DNA of 64,000 bases from Microbacterium ureisolvens (GTDB taxonomy: Bacteria > Actinomycetota > Actinomycetes > Actinomycetales > Microbacteriaceae), in assembly GCF_019511645.1 (NCBI RefSeq), contig NZ_JAEUAX010000001.1:805187-869186 (forward strand), in the 5' to 3' direction. The notes under the pieces are model-generated. The model had not been told where the DNA came from. It made no database searches and saw nothing but the letters and a program-made list of their open reading frames with translations. Position 1 is the first letter of the stretch. Every line of letters starts with the position of its first letter. Positions 27,144 through 35,024 of the stretch are shown here, piece by piece. The position numbers were made by a program, and so were the translations under genes.

Positions 27144-28610
27144 GTGCTCGACCTGCTCACTCGTTCCACCTCCGACACCTACCGCTCGCTCATCGCCCAG
27201 ACCTCCGCTCGTGTCGCCGACCGGTTCGAGACGACGACGCAGCCGTTCTCAGGCGCCTCCCGCGCCGAACTGCAGCGGTTGGTGGACGGCGTTCACCTCG
27301 ATGGCGACGGCGTGGGATCCTCGCAGGCCGTCCGCGAGATGGATGAGATGTTCCTCGAGCACGCGGTGTGGTTCCACCACCCCGCATACACCGCACACCT
27401 CAACTGCCCGGTCGCCCTGCCCGCGGTCGCGGCCGAGACCGTGCTCGCGGCCGTCAACACGTCGGTCGACACGTACGACCAGTCGGCCATCGGCACTCTC
27501 ATCGAAAGACGGCTCATCGACTGGGCCGCGAGCCGCGTCGGCTTCACCCGCGGCAGCGGCGTCTTCACTTCGGGCGGCACGCAGTCCAATCTCCATGCGC
27601 TCCTGCTGGCCCGAGAGGCGACCCTCGCGGCGACTTCGCTGCCGCGGCCGCGCGCGCTCTCCCGGCTCGTGGTCTTCGCGACAGCTTCGAGCCACTTCAG
27701 CGTCGGCAAGTCCGCGCTGCTGCTGGGGCTCGCCGACGACGCGGTCGTCGAGGTGGCCGACGACGGTGAGGGACGGATGGATGCCGCTGCCCTGGCGAAC
27801 GCGATTCGCGAGGTCGCCGCATCGGGTCGCCTCCCGATGGCTGTCGTGGCGACTGCCGGCACGACCGACCGCGGCGTGATCGACCCGGTGGACGCCATCG
27901 CCGACGTCTGCGACGAGCACGGGGTGTGGCTGCACGTGGACGCCGCCTACGGCTGCGGGCTCCTGGTCTCGGCGCGTCGCCGGCACCTGCTCGCGGGCGT
28001 GGAGCGTGCTCGGTCGCTGACGATCGACTTCCACAAGAGCTTCTTCCAGCCGGTGTCGTCGAGCGCGATCCTGGTGCGCGAGCCGCACGATCTGGCGGCG
28101 GGCGCCTGGCACGCGGACTACCTCAACCCGCTCGAGAACGACGAACCCAACCAGGTCGACGTGTCTCTGCAGACCACGCGCCGCTTCGACGCGCTGAAGC
28201 TGTGGGTCACGCTGCGCGCGCTCGGGCCCGACCACATCGGCGCGATGTTCGACACGGTCATCGACCTCGCCGAAACCGTCGGCGACGAGATCAGGGCGGA
28301 TCCCGAGTTCGAGCTCGTCGGCCGCACGCAGCTGAGCACCGTGCTGTTCCGGGTGCGACCCGAGGGCGTGGACGAGGCCTCGAGCGACACCCTCGTGGCA
28401 GGCGTGCGGCGCGTGCTGTTCGAGTCGGGCCGGGCACTCGTCGCGAAGACCGTGATCGACGGACGACCATGCCTGAAGCTGACCCTGCTCAACCCCGAGA
28501 CCACGCTCGACGACATCCGTCGCGTCCTCGCGATGGTGAAGGATGCCGCCACCACTCTCGCCGGCATCGCGCCCGATCTCGACCAGGCCCTCGCGGAGGC
28601 GTCCGCATGA
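27144..28610 (+). CDS. desA: PLP-dependent lysine/ornithine-type decarboxylase of siderophore synthesis (DesA-like)
   Basis: 488 aa from GTG 27144, nine bases after AAGGAG (27129-27134). A TTG at 27126 is in frame but lies inside the iron box and before the ribosome binding site, so it is rejected. Group II PLP decarboxylase features: FHHPAYTAHLNCP, TSGGTQSNLHALLLAR, HVDAAYGCG and the PLP lysine in IDFHKSFFQP. In desferrioxamine synthesis this enzyme makes cadaverine from lysine; a 2,4-diaminobutyrate or other substrate cannot be excluded by motif alone. Its stop overlaps the next start by 4 bp. Confidence 0.88.
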   Translation: MLDLLTRSTSDTYRSLIAQTSARVADRFETTTQPFSGASRAELQRLVDGVHLDGDGVGSSQAVREMDEMFLEHAVWFHHPAYTAHLNCPVALPAVAAETVLAAVNTSVDTYDQSAIGTLIERRLIDWAASRVGFTRGSGVFTSGGTQSNLHALLLAREATLAATSLPRPRALSRLVVFATASSHFSVGKSALLLGLADDAVVEVADDGEGRMDAAALANAIREVAASGRLPMAVVATAGTTDRGVIDPVDAIADVCDEHGVWLHVDAAYGCGLLVSARRRHLLAGVERARSLTIDFHKSFFQPVSSSAILVREPHDLAAGAWHADYLNPLENDEPNQVDVSLQTTRRFDALKLWVTLRALGPDHIGAMFDTVIDLAETVGDEIRADPEFELVGRTQLSTVLFRVRPEGVDEASSDTLVAGVRRVLFESGRALVAKTVIDGRPCLKLTLLNPETTLDDIRRVLAMVKDAATTLAGIAPDLDQALAEASA

Positions 28611-29926
28611 GCGCGCACGTGCACGACGTCGTCGGTGTGGGTATCGGCCCGTTCAACCTGGGGCTGGCGTGCCTGACCGAGCCCACCGGGCTCGACGCGG
28701 TGTTCCTCGACCGCGCCGACGGGTTCCGCTGGCACCACGGCATGATGATCGAAGGCGCCACCATCCAGGTGCCGTTCCTCGCCGACCTCGTCACGATGGC
28801 CGACCCGACCTCGCGGTTCTCGTTCGTGAACTGGCTGAAGCAGACCGGGCGCCTCTATCCGTTCTACATCCGCGAGAGCTTCTACGCGCTGCGCACCGAG
28901 TACGACGCGTACTGCCGGTGGGCGGCCGGGCAGCTGCCGAACCTGCGCTGGAACCACGAGGTGATCGCCGTCGACCACGACCCGGCCGACGACACGTATG
29001 TCGTGCGGGCCATGCGCACCGACACCGGCGAGGAGAGCGAGCTGCGCACGCGGCACCTCGTTCTCGGCGTCGGCACGCAGCCGGTCATCCCGCCCACGCT
29101 CCGCGGACTCGACGGCCCCGCGATCCACAGCTCCGAGTATCTCGACCAGCGCGACGCGCTCCGTGCATCGGACTCCATCACGGTGGTCGGCAGTGGCCAG
29201 TCGGCCGCGGAGATCTACCGCGATCTGCTGGAGGGTGCACGGGAGGACGGCTACCGGCTCGACTGGATCACGCGATCGCCGCGGTTCTTCCCGATGGAAT
29301 ACACCAAGCTGACGCTCGAGATGACCTCTCCGGAGTACACCGATCACTTCCACGCGCTGCCGATCGGCATCCGTCAGCACCTCGGCCGCGAGCAGCGGAG
29401 CCTGTACAAGGGCATCTCGGCCGACCTCATCGACGACATCTACGACACCCTCTACCGGCTGAGCGCCGACGGCCCCGTGCCGACGACGCTGCTGACCGAC
29501 ACCGAGGTGACGTCCGCCGAGTGGGACGGCTCTCGCTACCGGCTGCAGCTGCGCCATGCCCAGCTCGACCGCGAGCACGTGCGGGAGACCGCGTCCCTCG
29601 TGCTCGCGACCGGCTACGCCGCCCAGACGCCCCCGCTGCTCGCGCCGATCGCCGACCGCCTCGACCACGATGTGCTCGGCCGCCTCGCGGTGGCCCGCGA
29701 CTACAGCGTCGACCGCGGCCACGGCCGCGTGTTCGTGCAGAACGGCGAGGAGCACACGCACGGCCTCACCGCGCCCGACCTCGGCTTCGGCGCGTGGCGC
29801 AACTCGACGATCCTCGCGTCGATCACCGGCCGCGAGGTCTATCCGATCGAACGCCGCATCGCCTTCCAGGACTTCGGCGTGCCCGCCGACGTGCCCACGG
29901 CGGCGACGGTCGGGGCAGCCCGATGA
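28607..29926 (+). CDS. desB: FAD-dependent lysine/cadaverine N-monooxygenase (DesB-like)
   Basis: 439 aa from ATG 28607, overlapping the decarboxylase stop (ATGA). FAD motif VGVGIGPFNLGLACL at 9-23, QVPFLADLVTMADPTSRFSF typical of SidA/IucD/PvdA hydroxylases, NADPH motif VVGSGQSAAEIYRDLL near 190, and LVLATGYAAQTPPLL near the C-terminus. It hydroxylates the terminal amine of cadaverine (or lysine) to the N-hydroxy form needed for hydroxamates. Context with DesA/C/D supports cadaverine. Confidence 0.92.
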   Translation: MSAHVHDVVGVGIGPFNLGLACLTEPTGLDAVFLDRADGFRWHHGMMIEGATIQVPFLADLVTMADPTSRFSFVNWLKQTGRLYPFYIRESFYALRTEYDAYCRWAAGQLPNLRWNHEVIAVDHDPADDTYVVRAMRTDTGEESELRTRHLVLGVGTQPVIPPTLRGLDGPAIHSSEYLDQRDALRASDSITVVGSGQSAAEIYRDLLEGAREDGYRLDWITRSPRFFPMEYTKLTLEMTSPEYTDHFHALPIGIRQHLGREQRSLYKGISADLIDDIYDTLYRLSADGPVPTTLLTDTEVTSAEWDGSRYRLQLRHAQLDREHVRETASLVLATGYAAQTPPLLAPIADRLDHDVLGRLAVARDYSVDRGHGRVFVQNGEEHTHGLTAPDLGFGAWRNSTILASITGREVYPIERRIAFQDFGVPADVPTAATVGAAR

Positions 29927-30528
29927 CGCCGGTCACCTCGATCGTCGCGGCCGACCCGCAGCGCGACGCCCGCGTCCTGCAGCGGTGGCTCGCCGACCCG
30001 CACGCCGCGTTCTGGGGAATGGGAGGGCTCAGCGCCGACGAGGTGCGCGAGTACCTCGCCGGCGTCGTGGCGGACCCGGATCAGGATGCCTGGCTCGGCC
30101 TGGTCGACGCCGTTCCGACCTTCTTCGCCGAGACGTACGACCCGGCGCAGGTGCTGCTGCGCGGCATCCATGATCCTCTTCCCGGTGATCTCGGCATGCA
30201 CGTGCTCATCGCACCCCCCGAGGGCGAGCCCCGCCATGGCCTCACCGACGTCGTCTTCGCCACCGTGATGGCGTGGTGCTTCGACGGACTCGGCGCGCGG
30301 CGCGTGGTGGTCGAACCCGATGCCCGCAACCTCCGCATCCGGCGCAAGAACGTCCGCGCGGGATTCACCGAGCTCCGCGAGGTCTCGATCGACGAGGGCG
30401 AGCGCACCAAGACCGCGGTGCTGTCGGTGTGCACGCGCGACGACTACGCCCGCTCCGAACTCGCCGCCGTCGCCGCCCGCGAAACCGCACCCGCACCCGA
30501 ATTCGCACGAACAGGAATCTCCGAATGA
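29923..30528 (+). CDS. desC: hydroxamate-forming acyl-CoA N-acyltransferase (DesC-like)
   Basis: 201 aa from ATG 29923, overlapping desB by 4 bp. It belongs to the GNAT-like Acetyltransf_8 group of siderophore acyltransferases: PHAAFWGMGGLSADEVREYL, FAETYDPAQVLLRG, GDLGMHVLIAPP and RVVVEPDARNLRIRRK. It transfers an acyl group (acetyl or succinyl) to N-hydroxycadaverine. The second acyltransferase of the operon, also 201 aa, resembles it but is diverged. Confidence 0.9.
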   Translation: MTPVTSIVAADPQRDARVLQRWLADPHAAFWGMGGLSADEVREYLAGVVADPDQDAWLGLVDAVPTFFAETYDPAQVLLRGIHDPLPGDLGMHVLIAPPEGEPRHGLTDVVFATVMAWCFDGLGARRVVVEPDARNLRIRRKNVRAGFTELREVSIDEGERTKTAVLSVCTRDDYARSELAAVAARETAPAPEFARTGISE

Positions 30529-32312
30529 CCGCCCCCGCAGCCCACCTCACCCCCGCGCATCTCGCCGACGCCCAGCGCCACCTGGTGGCCAAGGCGATCG
30601 CCGAGTTCAGCCACGAACGGCTGCTCGCGCCTGAACCCCTCGTAGGAGGCTGGCGCGTCACCGCCCCGGACTCCGACGTGCAGTACCGGTTCGACGCGGT
30701 CCGCACCGAGCTCGAGCACTGGGTCGTCGACGAGACGAGTCTCTGCCGGCTCGTGGCCGGCGAGCCCGCCGCGCTCGACGCGCAGGCGTTCATCCTCGAG
30801 CTGCAGCCGGTGCTCGGCCTCTCCGATCAGCTCCTGCCGATCTACCTCGAGGAGATCGCGTCCACCCTGGCGAGCGCGGCGTTCAAGGTCGCCCAGGGCG
30901 GCCCGTCGGCCGACGAGCTGCTCGCCGCCGACTTCCAGACGATCGAGTCGGCCATGACCGAGGGACACCCCGGGTTCGTCGCGAACAACGGACGTATCGG
31001 CTTCGGCGTCTCGGCACACGCTGCCTACTCCCCCGAGGCCGGTCGCCCGTTCCGGATGGTGTGGCTGGCGGCGCGGCGGTCGCACTCGCAGCTCGCCCTG
31101 GGCATGGGCCTGGACGAGGCATCCCTCCTCTCCGGCGAGCTCTCCCCCGCAGAGCGTGCGCGTTTCGCGGAGCGCCTGACCGAACTCGGCGAGGACCCCG
31201 CCGAGTTCCACCTGCTCCCGGTGCACCCGTGGCAGTGGGAGAACCGCATCGCGATCACGTTCGCGCCCGACGTCGCGCGCCGCGACCTCGTGCTGATCGG
31301 CGAGAGCGACGATGAATACCGCGCACAGCAGTCGGTGCGGACGATGTTCAATGCGACGCATCCAGACCGGCACTACGTGAAGACCGCCCTGGCGGTGCAG
31401 AACATGGGGTTCCTGCGCGGGCTGTCGCCGGCGTACATGCGGGTGACACCCGCCATCAACGACTGGGTCGCCGACCTCGTGGCCGGCGATGAGACACTGC
31501 GCGACTCGGGGTTCCGCGTTCTGCGCGAGCGCGCGTCGATCGGCTACACGGGCGACCCCTATCACCGGACGCCGACGCCGTCGGCGCACCGCAAGATGCT
31601 CGCCGCGCTCTGGCGCGAGAGCCCGGTGCCGCTGATCGCACCCGGCGAGCGGCTCGCGACCATGGCATCACTGCTGCACCGCGATGCGCGCGGGCGCTCG
31701 TACGCGACCTCGCTCGTGCACGCGTCGGGGATCGAGGCGACGACATGGTTGCGCGCGTATCTTCGTGTGTACCTCCGGCCGCTCGTGCACTGCCTGCTCG
31801 CGCACGACCTTGCGTTCATGCCCCACGGCGAGAACCTCATCCTCATCCTCGACGAGCACGTGCCCGCCGGGGTCTTCATGAAAGACATCGGCGAGGAGGT
31901 CGCACTGCTCGCCGACCGCGACGTGCCGGCGGACGTGGGCCGCATCGTGTCGCCGGTCGACGACGAAGAGAAGGCGCTCGCGATCTTCACCGATGTGTTC
32001 GACGGCGTGCTGCGCCATCTCGCGGGCATCCTGCACATCGACGGGACGCTGCCCGAGAGCGTGTTCTGGCGGATCGCCGCCGAGATCATCGACGAGCACG
32101 AGGCGCAGCATCCGTCCCTCGACTCCCGTGTGGATCTGCGCGCCGACGCGTTCGCGCACTCGTGCCTGAACCGCCTGCAGCTGCGCAATACACTGCAGAT
32201 GGTCGACCTCGCGAACCAGTCGGCGTCGCTGATGTACGCGGGCACGCTGCCGAATCCCGTCGCTCGGTCCCGCGTGGGGTCGGCCGGGGCGCCGGAGCCC
32301 GTGGGAGTCTGA
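30525..32312 (+). CDS. desD: IucA/IucC-family NRPS-independent siderophore synthetase (DesD-like)
   Basis: 595 aa from ATG 30525, overlapping desC by 4 bp; DesD is of similar length. Signatures: EGHPGFVANNGRIGF with HP, LPVHPWQWENRI, SVRTMFNATHP, and PHGENLILILDEHVPAG, the ATP- and acyl-adenylate-binding motifs of the family. It oligomerises and cyclises N-hydroxy-N-succinylcadaverine into desferrioxamine E/B type products, using ATP. All active-site motifs look intact. Confidence 0.93.
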   Translation: MTAPAAHLTPAHLADAQRHLVAKAIAEFSHERLLAPEPLVGGWRVTAPDSDVQYRFDAVRTELEHWVVDETSLCRLVAGEPAALDAQAFILELQPVLGLSDQLLPIYLEEIASTLASAAFKVAQGGPSADELLAADFQTIESAMTEGHPGFVANNGRIGFGVSAHAAYSPEAGRPFRMVWLAARRSHSQLALGMGLDEASLLSGELSPAERARFAERLTELGEDPAEFHLLPVHPWQWENRIAITFAPDVARRDLVLIGESDDEYRAQQSVRTMFNATHPDRHYVKTALAVQNMGFLRGLSPAYMRVTPAINDWVADLVAGDETLRDSGFRVLRERASIGYTGDPYHRTPTPSAHRKMLAALWRESPVPLIAPGERLATMASLLHRDARGRSYATSLVHASGIEATTWLRAYLRVYLRPLVHCLLAHDLAFMPHGENLILILDEHVPAGVFMKDIGEEVALLADRDVPADVGRIVSPVDDEEKALAIFTDVFDGVLRHLAGILHIDGTLPESVFWRIAAEIIDEHEAQHPSLDSRVDLRADAFAHSCLNRLQLRNTLQMVDLANQSASLMYAGTLPNPVARSRVGSAGAPEPVGV

Positions 32313-32316
32313 CGCC

Positions 32317-34419
32317 ATGGCAGAGGTCTATCGCGACGACCTCGGCATCCCCCACCTCCGCGCGAGGGACGTCGGGGACCTCGCCGAGGCGCAGGGAGAG
32401 GTGACGGCGCGCGACCGCGGCTGGCAGATCGAGGTCGACCGGCTCCGCGCATCGGGGCGGCTGTCGGAGCTGATCGGCGTGGCCGCCGTGCCGTGGGACG
32501 TCTTCGCAAGGCGCGCCCGTCTCGACGACACCGCGCGTCGGGCCTTGGAGACAACGGATGCCGAGACCCGCGCATTCGTCACCCGCTACGCCGCCGGCGT
32601 GCGGCGCGGGATGGCCGCCGTCGGCGCGGGTGCGACCGAGTTCCAGGTGCTCGACGACGTCTTCGGCGACGCGCGACCGCTGGCGCCGTGGGCCGACCAC
32701 GATCCGCTCGGCGTTCTGCACGTGGCGCACGCGCTGTTCTCGACGTTCCCGATGCTGCTGTGGCGCGAGCACGTCGCCGCGACGCTCGGCGACGGGTGGG
32801 TCGACGTGTTCGCGGGGTACGGCGACGGCGGCGACGAGACGCTGCCGACGTCGGGCAGCAACGCGTGGGCGTTGCACGGCTCGCGGACGGCGAGCGGGCT
32901 GCCGCTGCTCGCGGGCGACCCGCACCGCATCTTCGAGCTGCCGGGCGTGTATCAGCAGATACGGCTGTCGTGCGACGAGTTCGACGTCGTGGGGCTCGCC
33001 TTCCCCGGCGTGCCGGGAGCCGTGCACTTCGGGCACGCCGGCGACGCGGCGTGGGGCGTCACGAACGCGATGGCGCACAGCGTGGACGTGTTCCGCGAGC
33101 GGCTGCGCCCGGTCCCGAGTGGCTATGAGGCGCTCGGGCCGGACGGCTGGCGCGGCGTCGACGTCGAGCGTTCGGTGGTCCGGGTGCGCGGCGGCGATGC
33201 CGTCGACGTCGAGGCCCTCGAGACGGAACGGGGCACGGTGGTGACCGAGCTGCGACCCGACGGCGAGGAGCTGGTCGGGTGGAGCGTCCGGATGCCCGCC
33301 CGCGCGAACGCCGACCTGGGCGCCGGTGCGCTGCTCGGTCTGTTGCGAGCGCGAACGGCCGGCGGGGTGATGGCGGCGTTCGCGCGGTGGGTCGACCCGG
33401 TGAACCGCGTGGTCGCCGCAGACCGCGAGGGCACGGTGCTGTCGGCGACGGTCGGGGTGACGCCGGATCGCCCGCGCGCCGAGCGGCGGCTGCCGCTGCG
33501 CTCCGAGTCGGTGCAGGTCGCGACGGATCGAGCGGGCGCGCGCCCACTCGAGGTGGCCGATGTGGCCGTCGATGCGAACGAACGACCCGCTCGAACCGGC
33601 ATCGACCTCGGATGGGCGTACTCCTCGCCGCACCGGGCCGATCGCATCCGCGTGCTCCTCGCGCAGCTGCGACCCGGATCGGTGGACGAGTTCGCGCCCA
33701 TCTGGGGCGACACGGCGAGCGGTTCAGCGGCTTCGTTGTCGCGATTCGTGCCGCGCGGGCCGCTACCGGCTCGAGCGGCGCGGGTGCGTGATGCGCTCGT
33801 GGGATGGGACGGACGGATGGACGCGGCGTCCGTCGCCGCCGGCATGTTCGCGGCATGGCGCGCCGCACTCGTGCGGCGGGTGGCCGCGCACGCGGTGCTG
33901 CGCCCGCTGCACACGGCGCACGGATTCGGTGCGATCTTCGACCCGTGGCTCGGCGTCACCGGGCAGGTCGCTGCGGCGCTGCCGCGGCTGCTCGCGCACC
34001 CCGCGTTGCGTGAAGACGTCGGCGCACTGGCGGTGTCCGCGCTCGAGGACGCCGCGGGCGCGGGCGAATGGGGCACGACGCATCGCCTGATTCCCGCGCA
34101 TGTCCTCGCCGAGGTGCCCGGCGCGGTCGATCCGGGCTCGGGCCTCGACGTGCCGCTGTCGGGCGACGGCGACGCGGTGCGGTGCACGGGCTCGACACCC
34201 GGTGTCACCGCCCGGTCGTGGCGCGGCTCGGTCGCACGATGGGCGTGGGACCTCGCCGACCGGGAGAACAGCCTCTGGAGCGTGCCGTTCGGCGCCGCTG
34301 GCGACCCCGGCTCACCGCACTTCGCCGACCAGCTCGCGGGCTGGTCCGAGGTCCGGCCCGCCCGGGTCGTGACCGACTGGATCCGCCTGCGTCCCGACGC
34401 ACCGACAGGAGCCGCGTGA
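32317..34419 (+). CDS. desG: penicillin acylase-family N-terminal nucleophile hydrolase (DesG-like)
   Basis: 700 aa from ATG 32317, four bases after desD. Penicillin acylase family: MAEVYRDDLGIPHLRARDVG at the start, a segment TSGSNAWALHGSRTASGLPLLAGDPH near residue 190, where the Ser after the Gly (SNAW) is the usual nucleophile after self-cleavage, and AAWGVTNAMAH. No signal peptide is seen, so it should act in the cytoplasm. DesG of Streptomyces, a penicillin amidase-like protein tied to aryl-functionalised ferrioxamine, is the best analogue. It probably provides or removes an acyl group. Confidence 0.82.
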   Translation: MAEVYRDDLGIPHLRARDVGDLAEAQGEVTARDRGWQIEVDRLRASGRLSELIGVAAVPWDVFARRARLDDTARRALETTDAETRAFVTRYAAGVRRGMAAVGAGATEFQVLDDVFGDARPLAPWADHDPLGVLHVAHALFSTFPMLLWREHVAATLGDGWVDVFAGYGDGGDETLPTSGSNAWALHGSRTASGLPLLAGDPHRIFELPGVYQQIRLSCDEFDVVGLAFPGVPGAVHFGHAGDAAWGVTNAMAHSVDVFRERLRPVPSGYEALGPDGWRGVDVERSVVRVRGGDAVDVEALETERGTVVTELRPDGEELVGWSVRMPARANADLGAGALLGLLRARTAGGVMAAFARWVDPVNRVVAADREGTVLSATVGVTPDRPRAERRLPLRSESVQVATDRAGARPLEVADVAVDANERPARTGIDLGWAYSSPHRADRIRVLLAQLRPGSVDEFAPIWGDTASGSAASLSRFVPRGPLPARAARVRDALVGWDGRMDAASVAAGMFAAWRAALVRRVAAHAVLRPLHTAHGFGAIFDPWLGVTGQVAAALPRLLAHPALREDVGALAVSALEDAAGAGEWGTTHRLIPAHVLAEVPGAVDPGSGLDVPLSGDGDAVRCTGSTPGVTARSWRGSVARWAWDLADRENSLWSVPFGAAGDPGSPHFADQLAGWSEVRPARVVTDWIRLRPDAPTGAA

Positions 34420-35021
34420 CCACCTCGACCACAGACCGCCTCGTGAGCGGGGCCGCCGGCACCGTGGTGCACGCGGCCGACGACCCCGTCCTCGGGCGTA
34501 TCGAGATCGCGGTCCTGAACCCGATCTCCGACCTCGACGTCATCCATCGCTGGGTGACGGCGCCGACCGCCCGGTTCTGGGGACTCGGCGAGCTGACGCG
34601 TCAGGAGCTGGGCGACCTCTACGTCTACGTGGACGGCCTCGCCACCCACCACGCGTTCCTCATCCGGCGCGACGGCCTTCCGATCGTGCTGCTGCAGACG
34701 TACGCGCCGGAGAGCGACCCGCTTGGCGAGGCGTACGACGCACAGGCGGGGGATGTCGGCATTCACTTCCTTCTCGGCGACCGCGGCGCACCCGTCCGCG
34801 GATTCACGACCCGCGTGGCACACGTCATCATGGGGTTCCTGTTCGCACAACCCGCGGTCGAGCGCATCGTGATCGAGCCCGACGTCGGCAACGACCGCGC
34901 GGTCGCGCGTGCCCGCCTCTCTGGGTTCACCCTCGGCCCGCAGGTCGAGCTGCCCGGCAAGTCGGGGCAGCTCGCGTTCCTCACGCGCGACGCATGGGAG
35001 TCGGGCCGCGCCCGAACCTAG
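34416..35021 (+). CDS. desH: second siderophore-type N-acyltransferase (DesH-like)
   Basis: 201 aa from GTG 34416; its start overlaps the previous stop (GTGA). Same Acetyltransf_8 family as DesC: PTARFWGLGELTRQELGDLY, VLLQTYAPESDPLG, GDVGIHFLLGD, RIVIEPDVGNDRAV. Together with the penicillin-acylase gene it resembles the desG/desH pair that supplies or transfers alternative acyl groups in Streptomyces ferrioxamine clusters. It converges on jetC with only 3 bp between stop codons. Confidence 0.82.
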   Translation: MTTSTTDRLVSGAAGTVVHAADDPVLGRIEIAVLNPISDLDVIHRWVTAPTARFWGLGELTRQELGDLYVYVDGLATHHAFLIRRDGLPIVLLQTYAPESDPLGEAYDAQAGDVGIHFLLGDRGAPVRGFTTRVAHVIMGFLFAQPAVERIVIEPDVGNDRAVARARLSGFTLGPQVELPGKSGQLAFLTRDAWESGRART

Positions 35022-35024
35022 CGA

